A DNA stretch of 64,000 nucleotides from NCBI RefSeq assembly GCF_000012325.1, contig NC_003910.7, positions 4,402,001-4,466,000 of the forward strand. The letters run 5' to 3'. Made by a program: the position numbers and the translations under genes. This document shows positions 56,810 to 64,000 of the stretch, piece by piece; position 1 is the first letter of the stretch; every line of letters begins with the position of its first letter. The DNA comes from Colwellia psychrerythraea 34H (GTDB lineage: Bacteria; Pseudomonadota; Gammaproteobacteria; Enterobacterales; Alteromonadaceae). The notes below the pieces were generated by a model, which was not told where the DNA came from, did not search any database, and worked only from the letters and a program-made list of their open reading frames with translations.

Positions 56810-56846
56810 AGTAGAGCAAAATATTTCAGTGTATTTTGCTCTACTT
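56810..56846. terminator. Hairpin between convergent UbiA and DUF885 genes
   Basis: AAGTAGAGCAAAATA and TATTTTGCTCTACTT form a perfect 15-bp stem with a 7-base loop. There is no long T-run, but the AT-rich stem may still terminate both transcripts. Confidence 0.55.
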
Positions 56847-56884
56847 AACAACAAAGTGATACTCCGCTTTGTTCGTACTAATTT

Positions 56885-58711
56885 TTACTTAGATGATTTA
56901 TCAGCAATATATTGATCAACTAAACGGGTTAAAATATCTAAAGGGACAGCACCGTTTTTCAAAACTACATCATGAAAATCTCGTAAATCAAACTTATCAC
57001 CTAAACTGGCTTTAGCTTTCTTACGTAACTCTAGGATTTTCATCAAACCTATTTTATAAGACGTGGCTTGTCCCGGCATAACGATGTAGCGCTCAATTTC
57101 TGAAACTACATCACTATGTGCCATACCTGTATTAGCGACCATGTAATCAATCGCTTCTTGTCTAGTCCAACGTTTATGATGAATACCGGTATCAACCACT
57201 AAACGTACCGCACGAAATAATTCAGCTTGTAAGCGACCTATATTGTCAAAAGGATCATCTTGAAAGCCTAAATCCCAAGCTAAACGCTCAGTATATAACG
57301 CCCAACCTTCTGTATAAGCGGTAAAGGGTGATATCCGACGGAATAAAGGCATACCTTCTAACTCCATCGCAATAGCTATTTGAAAGTGATGACCTGGAAT
57401 ACCTTCGTGATAAGCAAGGGTTCTCATGCTGTATTTCGGTGTTGCTTTAATATCGTATAAATTAGCAAAGAACATACCCGGTCGACTGCCATCAATCGAT
57501 GGTTGCTGATAATAGGCTCCTGGAGCCGTTTTTTCTTTGAACTCAGGGATTCTCCGCACCTTCATGCTCGCCTTTGGACGAATTCGAAAAGCCGACTCTA
57601 AACCCGCATTAATTTCATCAAGAATGGTTTGATAATCCGTTAATATTTGTTCTCTACCCGCTTTGGTATCAGGGTAATAGAATTCATCTTGAGCAGCTAA
57701 GGTTTCAATTGCTGCAGTGAATCCTTGGCTAACGTCATAGTTTTCTTTTTCTAAAATGGTCAAAATGTCTAACTGAATTCGATCAACTTCATGTAGACCG
57801 ATATTATGAATTTCACCTGCGCTGTAATCGGTAGTAGTGAAAAACTTAAGCGCTTGAGCATAAACTTTATCACCATCAGGTAGCTTCCAAATGCCATCAT
57901 CGGTAGTAGATTTATCAGCGACTTGATTAAAATAATCTATAAGCAATTGATAAGCAGGATGTACCGAAGCAATAATTTCCTCTTTAGCTAAGTTTAATAA
58001 TCTAGTTTGCTCTGCAGGAGAAATATCTTCAGCATCGGATAACTTCGCTTTTAATGATGAATAGAGAATATTTTCTTCAGCAGGCTTAGCTACAAACGCT
58101 GTCATTTCTTCAAGAACACGGTCAATAACAAAACGAGGAGGTAAAATGCCTTTTTCTTCCCGTAATTTTAAACCTTCAAGATTTTGGGAGAACTTAACTT
58201 TTACTTTATTAAGTCGAGCAATATAGTTCTCGGCATCACCAACTGAATTGACCTGATGTTGAGCATCCATAAAACTAGGGTAACCATTTTGAATACCAAA
58301 CAACTGGTTCACTGGATAATTGTGATATCGGTATGGTTCAGAGACTAATAAGATATCCAATAAATACATGGCTATTTCTTTAGATAAAAGCTGCGATTCA
58401 TCTAAGTCACTATCATCATAGGTAAGCAGTGTTTCTTTTACTTTTTTCATTTCAGCAAAAAGAGCATCGGTCTTTTCTGGGCGATCATCATCAAGCTCAG
58501 CGTTATGTCCGGTAATGCCGATAGACTCCAAGAAACCCAATGAAGTCAGCGTTTCCGGACTTTCAAATGCTTGTTGTAAAACAGTTCTATCAAGAAATGA
58601 ACGTAACATAAAAGGTTTTTCGGCGTACCATTCGTGTGATGCAAATGCACCCCCTAGTACTATGACAGACAATAGGGAGAGTCCTATCCATTTAAAAATT
58701 GATTTAACCAT
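56885..58711 (-). CDS. DUF885 family protein, putative metallopeptidase-like
   Basis: This 608-residue protein has an N-terminal signal or anchor (about 10-27) and the DUF885 signature YHEGIPGHHFQ near residue 430, followed by a downstream acidic cluster (FTAYTEGWALYTERL). The His/Glu arrangement resembles gluzincin peptidases, and some relatives are carboxypeptidases, but the substrate is unknown. GGAAATC precedes the ATG. Single gene. Confidence 0.85.
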   Translation of the reverse strand: MVKSIFKWIGLSLLSVIVLGGAFASHEWYAEKPFMLRSFLDRTVLQQAFESPETLTSLGFLESIGITGHNAELDDDRPEKTDALFAEMKKVKETLLTYDDSDLDESQLLSKEIAMYLLDILLVSEPYRYHNYPVNQLFGIQNGYPSFMDAQHQVNSVGDAENYIARLNKVKVKFSQNLEGLKLREEKGILPPRFVIDRVLEEMTAFVAKPAEENILYSSLKAKLSDAEDISPAEQTRLLNLAKEEIIASVHPAYQLLIDYFNQVADKSTTDDGIWKLPDGDKVYAQALKFFTTTDYSAGEIHNIGLHEVDRIQLDILTILEKENYDVSQGFTAAIETLAAQDEFYYPDTKAGREQILTDYQTILDEINAGLESAFRIRPKASMKVRRIPEFKEKTAPGAYYQQPSIDGSRPGMFFANLYDIKATPKYSMRTLAYHEGIPGHHFQIAIAMELEGMPLFRRISPFTAYTEGWALYTERLAWDLGFQDDPFDNIGRLQAELFRAVRLVVDTGIHHKRWTRQEAIDYMVANTGMAHSDVVSEIERYIVMPGQATSYKIGLMKILELRKKAKASLGDKFDLRDFHDVVLKNGAVPLDILTRLVDQYIADKSSK

Positions 58712-58866
58712 GTGATTTCCTTATCTATTATTTTACAGCTGGCTTATCCTAAACCTCAATAGTAGGGTACTTCAAGAGCTAATCAGGGAAACTTACAATT
58801 GGTAACAAATGAACTATATGGATATTTTGGGACGAATCTATGGGTTAGAGTACAAATTAGTACTCG

Positions 58867-59742
58867 TTAGCGTTTCCAAAGTACGTTGATTAACGCACCT
58901 ACCATGATAAACCCACCGCCCATAATGGTAGTGGCCATAGGAACTTCACTAAAGTATGCCCAGCCAATAAAGACTGAAAACAGCACTTGCACATAGGCAT
59001 ACGCGGTTGCTTTGTTAGCATCGGCACTATGGAGTGCCTTGGTTAAGCCCACCTGCCCTACTTGAGTGAATATGCCCACTAAAACCAGTAACCCGGTCGC
59101 CGCTAGACTTGGCACAACAAAATCACTGCCTAACATGACTACTGAAATAGGAAGGGCAACCAGAGGGAAGTAAAAAATAATGACCGAGCTGTCGTCAGTT
59201 TTTGTCAGTTTTTTGATAATGACATAAGCAACAGCGCTACCAAATGCTCCCATTACAGCCGCGCCAATACTAATCCATGGATAATGTATGGCATTGTCTA
59301 ATTGCAAATTCGGTTGAATAATTATGAATAAGCCAAGTAAGCTGATGGCGATACAAGCGATGGTTGAGCGCTGTATGGTTTCTTTCAAAAAAAACACCGC
59401 CAACACTGCGGTAAATACAGGATGCAAATATTGTAATACGGTCGCTTCTGCTAAGGGTAAAGTTGTTACGGCATAGTAAACAAACATCAGAGCAAATGAA
59501 CCGACAGTACCGCGTGCAATCAATAGCGCTTTATTATGGCCCCATAGGGATATCTTTTTACGTTTTATATCAGCGTAACTAATAATGCCCGAGACAATGG
59601 CTCTTGCTGCAACAATTTCCAGGACTGGAATACCTAAGCCGCTAACTTCTTTTACACAAGCCGCCATTAGGGCAAAGCCTAACGCCGAGATCAACATATA
59701 CCAAACGCTCATTGGCACTGAATTTTTTATGGTTGTGAACAT
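58867..59742 (-). CDS. DMT superfamily (EamA) transporter
   Basis: This 291-residue protein has ten hydrophobic helices in two EamA halves. The conserved LPLAEATVLQYLHPVFTAVL near residue 95 ends the first half. Members export metabolites such as amino acids or take up small solutes; the substrate is unknown. Single gene. Confidence 0.88.
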   Translation of the reverse strand: MFTTIKNSVPMSVWYMLISALGFALMAACVKEVSGLGIPVLEIVAARAIVSGIISYADIKRKKISLWGHNKALLIARGTVGSFALMFVYYAVTTLPLAEATVLQYLHPVFTAVLAVFFLKETIQRSTIACIAISLLGLFIIIQPNLQLDNAIHYPWISIGAAVMGAFGSAVAYVIIKKLTKTDDSSVIIFYFPLVALPISVVMLGSDFVVPSLAATGLLVLVGIFTQVGQVGLTKALHSADANKATAYAYVQVLFSVFIGWAYFSEVPMATTIMGGGFIMVGALINVLWKR

Positions 59743-60061
59743 TTACAGTTGTACTCGAATAAAGAAGAAAGAAAGTTATATCAAACGGATTAGTTCGGTG
59801 ATTGGGCGCTATTCTATCTCATTTAGTGTCGATGCGAACTAGCTTGGTCAGATTATTACTCAGGGTTTTGTTATCTGTGTTTGGTATTTGCGTCCCTACG
59901 TTAAGCCGAAAAAAGTCTGCCTGGAAAATTGATAGTGCATTGATAGAAGAAGACATATCGAAAAGGTGTTCTAAATGAGCTTTAGAACTAGCTTTAAAAT
60001 AGCTATAAAACAATGAGATAGATCAACAAAAATAACAAAATAAAGTTAATGCATCGTAAAT

Positions 60062-60075
60062 TTGACTCATATCAA
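60062..60075. promoter_or_regulatory. FNR/DNR-type box upstream of hemerythrin 2
   Basis: TTGACTCATATCAA matches TTGATnnnnATCAA at 9 of 10 positions and lies about 90 bp before the GTG start. The rest of the 59743-60163 gap shows no gene. Confidence 0.5.
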
Positions 60076-60163
60076 CAAAAGTGTCGGTTAAATGCAAAAA
60101 GTCCTTATTAAAGAGTAGAGTAGCAGCTCTATTCAATTCCCTATTATCTTTAAGGTTACTATC

Positions 60164-60742
60164 GTGATTGTTAATAATCGTGTTAAGTCTGTTAGCTTTA
60201 TCATTATTTCTATTCTCATATTGTTGTCGGTTATTCTCAGTTTTTTGACTAACCCTGTTAGTCCAACACCTTGGGTGTTAATCGCAGCATTGTGCATGAT
60301 GCCGCTGATAAAACAGAAACACATCAAGCAAATTAAATGGAGCAAAGAGTACAGCATAGGTATTGAGTATATTGATCAAGACCATAAGAAGCTGTTGCAC
60401 TTATTAAACCAATTTAGTATCGCTTTCGATTATGCCCAGTGTGAAGAGTTTGAACGTGAAGCCTTAGAAGAGTTAGTAAGCTATACCAAGTATCACTTTA
60501 AGCGCGAAGAAAAGTTAATGGAAGATTATGGCTACCCTGGATTGGCTGAACATCAAGAAGAACATCAAGCCATGATTGATAAAGTTGAAGAGTATGTCGC
60601 CATTTATAACATTGAAGGTCATGATTCACTGAAACAAGTAACTAATTTACTCACCTACTGGCTAATTAACCACATCCAAGAGTCTGATACCCAATATCGT
60701 GATTATCTAGTTGAGCTAGGTGCTGACGAGTTTGATGTTTAG
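60164..60742 (+). CDS. Membrane-anchored bacteriohemerythrin (paralogue 2)
   Basis: This 192-residue protein has two N-terminal transmembrane helices, then a hemerythrin domain with ligands in YIDQDH, YHFKREEKLM, HQEEH and WLINHIQESD. It is closely similar over its whole length to the protein at 43380-43946, pointing to a duplication. The start is GTG at 60164, with AAGG upstream. The first His of the classical seven is replaced by Tyr in GIEYIDQDH where paralogue 1 has GIAHIDDDH, which may alter the iron site. Confidence 0.88.
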   Translation: MIVNNRVKSVSFIIISILILLSVILSFLTNPVSPTPWVLIAALCMMPLIKQKHIKQIKWSKEYSIGIEYIDQDHKKLLHLLNQFSIAFDYAQCEEFEREALEELVSYTKYHFKREEKLMEDYGYPGLAEHQEEHQAMIDKVEEYVAIYNIEGHDSLKQVTNLLTYWLINHIQESDTQYRDYLVELGADEFDV

Positions 60743-60802
60743 TATTTTTTCTGATTTATATTTTCTGTACTCTACTTTCTTTGTCCCTCTCAACTTAGTT
60801 GA

Positions 60803-60860
60803 AGATAAACACTAAAAAACTACGTCGAAATCTTTGAGGATTTAGGCGTAGCTTGTTTTT
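60803..60860. terminator. Bidirectional terminator between hemerythrin 2 and recQ
   Basis: CTACGTCGAAATC pairs with GATTTAGGCGTAG (one wobble, one mismatch). A-runs on the left and T-runs on the right let it work on both strands. Confidence 0.7.
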
Positions 60861-60872
60861 ATTAGCACATAT

Positions 60873-62945
60873 TTACTTGCTTAAACTGGCCAGTTTTTCA
60901 AGTATAGCTTGGTATCGTTGCTGTTCGCACACGCCAAAGCCAGATAATTGTCTTACTTTATTGCGACCAAACAATGGCACTGACATACCAGCAAAAAATC
61001 GGCAAAAACTTTCAATCGATAATGGCTGATTTATTTTTCCGCTAAGTCGTTCAGCCAATTCCGTCATGCCCTGCTTTAAGGCTTCATCACTCGGCCATGG
61101 GATCTGAGCTTGAGAATGCTCAAGTACTGCCACTTGACCACGACAAACACTACAGTGACCACATTGTGGGACTGTTCCTGAATTGCGAGCTGAATCGAGA
61201 CTATTATTATCGGAGCTATTACCGTCAAACCTTTTATCATCGAAACTAGTATCATCAAAGTAGCGCGCCAAATTTACCGTTAAACAAGTATCGAGCTGGA
61301 AAAAACGTACTAAAGTGGCGATACGTTTAATTTCTTTTTCTTCATTATCTTTAAAATAATTACTGAGTGTTTGGCACAAACTAGGATCTGCCAATTCATT
61401 CAGCTTTATATTAAATACCTCAGTCATACCTTTAGTTTCAAGCACTATCAATTGTTGTTCTTGTAGGTATTCAAGAGCGGCTATAACACGATTACGTTCA
61501 ATACTTTGATCTTGCAGTAAAGTATCAAAATTCAAACTACCCCAGACTTTTTTAAAGTCTGTAGCATTAAAGATACGTTGTAAAAAGTCTTTACGTTGAT
61601 CATTAAAACTATTGATAATTTCAGCTTTAGGTTTTAATAGTTTAATTTTAAAGTCAGCAAAGTAAGCATAAAGTGGTTCAATCACGCCCGCTAACTCTAA
61701 CTGTACTAATAGGGTTTTTAGCGGAAGTTGTTTAATATTAACAGCATTAGACAACTGCAATATTTGTAACTCCCACTTTCCTTCAGACCGATTGTCACTT
61801 ATGCCTACGTGAGTGCTTGTTATTACCTCTGATTTTATTGTATTTAATAACATTTCAATGCCGGTAAACTCAGGTGTATCTCCGTAAACAAAGTTTTCAA
61901 CGGTATTTAAGCCATCAAGATTAGCTAAGGTAAAACACTGCGAAGGCAGCCCATCTCGCCCTGCTCGTCCTATTTCTTGGCTGTAGTTTTCTATAGACTT
62001 TGGCAAGTCATAATGAATAACAAAACGTATATTACTTTTATCAATGCCCATACCAAAGGCAATAGTCGCGACAATAACCTGTATTTTACCTGCCATAAAG
62101 TCTTGTTGAATTTGACTGCGCGTATCACTGTCAAAACCAGCATGGTAAGCACAAGCATTGATGCCTTGCTGTTTTAAATATTGCGCGACTGTTTCAGCTG
62201 AATGTTGCAAGGTAACATAAACAATACCAGCACCTTGTTGAGCAGAAATGATTTGCTCAAGTTGCTTGTTTTTATGCGCTTGCGTAACAGGTAGCACACT
62301 TAAATCAAGGTTAGATCGATAAAAGCCTGTTTGCACAATATGTTCATCTCGAATAGCAAACTTAGCTGCCATATCTTGTTTTACTTTACGCGTTGCCGTC
62401 GCGGTAAGTAACAACACTAATGAAATATTCAACGCTTGGCAATAACTCGGTAGCTTTAAATAATCGGGTCTAAAATTATGCCCCCACTCAGAAATACAAT
62501 GCGCTTCATCAACCACCAGCATAGAAACAGGTACAGATTCAATAAACTGTCTAAAGCGTTCATTCTTAAAACGCTCAACTGACACCATTAATACTTTAAT
62601 ATCGCCATCGCGCACACCTGCCATGACGGTTTGTGCTTCGTTGCCTTTTAAGGTCGAATCAATACTTGCCGCCTTAATACCTTTGCTTGCAAGAAACGAC
62701 AATTGATCTTTCATCAAAGCTAATAAAGGCGATACCACTAAGGTTAAATGCGGTAAATGCAGTGCAGTTAACTGATAACATAACGACTTACCCGAGCCTG
62801 TCGGGAATATAGACAAACTTGATTGGCCTTTAAGCAATTGCGTAATGGTCTGCTCTTGCCCGGGGCGAAAGCCATCGAAGCCAAAGGTCTCGAGAAGTGA
62901 TGCTTTAAGACATTCTTTATGAGAGTAATCTTGTGGGTTATTCAT
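60873..62945 (-). CDS. RecQ-family ATP-dependent DNA helicase
   Basis: This 690-residue 3'-5' DNA helicase has Walker A FPTGSGKSLCYQ near 52, the DEAH box VVDEAHCISEWGH near 145 and motif VI QEIGRAGRDG near 325. The RecQ zinc domain is present as TCLTV and CGHCSVC, with an acidic Asp/Ser/Asn-rich insert (about 565-595) between them. There is no obvious HRDC domain. It starts three bases after the selO stop, so the two are an operon. I do not call it recQ itself because the C-terminal half differs from the E. coli enzyme. Confidence 0.9.
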   Translation of the reverse strand: MNNPQDYSHKECLKASLLETFGFDGFRPGQEQTITQLLKGQSSLSIFPTGSGKSLCYQLTALHLPHLTLVVSPLLALMKDQLSFLASKGIKAASIDSTLKGNEAQTVMAGVRDGDIKVLMVSVERFKNERFRQFIESVPVSMLVVDEAHCISEWGHNFRPDYLKLPSYCQALNISLVLLLTATATRKVKQDMAAKFAIRDEHIVQTGFYRSNLDLSVLPVTQAHKNKQLEQIISAQQGAGIVYVTLQHSAETVAQYLKQQGINACAYHAGFDSDTRSQIQQDFMAGKIQVIVATIAFGMGIDKSNIRFVIHYDLPKSIENYSQEIGRAGRDGLPSQCFTLANLDGLNTVENFVYGDTPEFTGIEMLLNTIKSEVITSTHVGISDNRSEGKWELQILQLSNAVNIKQLPLKTLLVQLELAGVIEPLYAYFADFKIKLLKPKAEIINSFNDQRKDFLQRIFNATDFKKVWGSLNFDTLLQDQSIERNRVIAALEYLQEQQLIVLETKGMTEVFNIKLNELADPSLCQTLSNYFKDNEEKEIKRIATLVRFFQLDTCLTVNLARYFDDTSFDDKRFDGNSSDNNSLDSARNSGTVPQCGHCSVCRGQVAVLEHSQAQIPWPSDEALKQGMTELAERLSGKINQPLSIESFCRFFAGMSVPLFGRNKVRQLSGFGVCEQQRYQAILEKLASLSK

Positions 62946-62948
62946 AAT

Positions 62949-64000
62949 TTAAGTACCGCAAAAGGTATGATAATCTTTATCACCATCGACAGGGGCATCT
63001 TGATAGTTTTTAGTCTCAGCTATTTCGGTATAAGGCTGTCGCAATACCGCCAAGAATTTATTTAGCGCAGTTAAGTCACCTGTTTCTTGGCAACTATCTA
63101 AGAAGGCTTCAACATGATGGTTTCTTGGAATAACAATCGGGTTATTGCTCACCATTAGCGTATGAGCAGACGATTTAAATGACTCAATTCGACTATTCCA
63201 ATGAGGTAACCATTCATTAAGCACATCAGTTAACGGCTCTTCAGTAGTATTATCGTTAAGTGAATCAGTTAATGCCGTGAACGTTTGCGTGTAATCTAAT
63301 TTTTGTTCTTTCATAAGTGTAATCAAATCATTGATCAGCTTACCATCACCTTCCGCCGGTTCATCGATACCTATTTTAGCGGCCATCATTGTCAAATAAC
63401 CTTGCTGAAGGTCTTGATGAAATTGAGTTAATAATGGTTCAATTTTTTCTACTGCATCATCTTCATCGCTATCAACTAACGGTAATAATGTTTCAGCTAA
63501 CCGAGTCATATTCCACTGCATAATGCTTATCTGTTTACCAAAAGCATAACGACTATTACGATCAATTGAGCTAAAGACAGTCTCTGGATGATAAGCATTC
63601 ATCATAGCACAAGGGCCGTAATCTATGGTTTCACCTGAAATAGTCGTATTGTCTGTATTCATTACACCATGAATAAAACCAACTCTTAACCATGAAAGCA
63701 CTAAAGGAATTTGCTTTGATAAAACAGCAGAGAAAAATTCAAGCACTTGTTGGCTGCTAATTACATTGTCAGCTTTAAGGGCATCACTATTGTCACTCGA
63801 ATTTTCTGATGAGTTAGCTATTAACTCGGGAAAGTGACGATTGATGGCATAATTTGTTAACTTTTTAAGCGAGTCTGTATCACCACGCGCAGCAAAATAT
63901 TGGAAAGTTCCAACTCTTATATGACTTGCTGCTATACGCGTAACAACGGCACCATCATAAGGCCGCTCGCGATAAACATTTTCACCGGTAGTGACCACGG
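62949..64000 (-). CDS. selO: SelO/YdiU protein adenylyltransferase (C-terminal part, cut by window edge)
   Basis: The visible 350 residues are the C-terminal two thirds of SelO, a pseudokinase that transfers AMP to Ser/Thr/Tyr of redox proteins. [20 protein letters not shown] and [16 protein letters not shown] near the top are family motifs. The last residues FCGT place a Cys third from the end, where eukaryotic SelO has selenocysteine. The gene continues beyond 64000. Confidence 0.92.

Overview
The window is a low-GC, gene-dense chromosomal segment of a marine gammaproteobacterium. The gene repertoire (glnE, CYTH/CHAD triphosphatase, SH3/YgiM-type protein, GspA-GspB fusion, cytochrome cd1 nir genes, TonB receptor, SelO/RecQ) and the dispersed repeats suggest an Alteromonadales member close to Colwellia. 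That assignment is an inference from protein style, not a database match. No rRNA, tRNA, CRISPR array, integrase or complete insertion sequence is visible.

Layout. (1) 0-6 kb: a glycosyltransferase, a lipid A acyltransferase (LpxL type), a TcpQ-domain protein and glnE. (2) 6-12.6 kb: a membrane-stress cluster made of a lipoprotein, a double DUF350 membrane protein, a membrane-anchored spermidine-synthase homologue, YjfI (DUF2170), a PspA homologue, a DUF2491 protein and a small unknown. Both of its transcription units carry the same 13-bp near-palindrome upstream, a candidate operator. (3) 12.7-16.5 kb: envelope and housekeeping genes: an Lpp-like lipoprotein facing an L,D-transpeptidase across a perfect 54-bp palindrome, then a CYTH-CHAD protein and an SH3 protein. 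(4) 17-26 kb: a surface polysaccharide locus with a GT11 transferase, gmd, fcl, a His-substituted DegT-family enzyme that points to a 3,6-dideoxy sugar such as colitose, a GT4, a decayed UDP-glucuronate epimerase, a Wzi-like protein, and a TagD plus CDP-glycerol transferase pair. (5) 26-31.3 kb: leuABCD with a leader peptide and attenuator. (6) 31-39 kb: the GspA-GspB fusion, a Fur-box TonB receptor, cca, AlkB, a VF530-family protein and unknowns. (7) 39-53 kb: nitrite respiration: a NirT-like multihaem fusion, nirS, a membrane hemerythrin, and the haem d1 set nirC, nirF, nirDL, nirG, nirH, nirJ, nirE, nirN. FNR/DNR-type boxes precede nirS, the hemerythrin and nirC, and a further one precedes a second hemerythrin at 60 kb. 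(8) 53-64 kb: unknown and membrane proteins, a UbiA-family prenyltransferase, a DUF885 protein, a DMT transporter, the second hemerythrin, RecQ and a SelO cut by the window edge.

How the parts connect. NirS reduces nitrite to NO with electrons from periplasmic cytochromes. NirE, NirDL/G/H, NirJ, NirF and NirN build its haem d1. The hemerythrins may sense or buffer O2 or NO under the same regulator. Three copies of a 267-278 bp MITE-like element with terminal inverted repeats are scattered here. One sits inside the membrane-stress cluster. Another ends five bases before the nirJ start codon and so probably supplies the nirJ leader.
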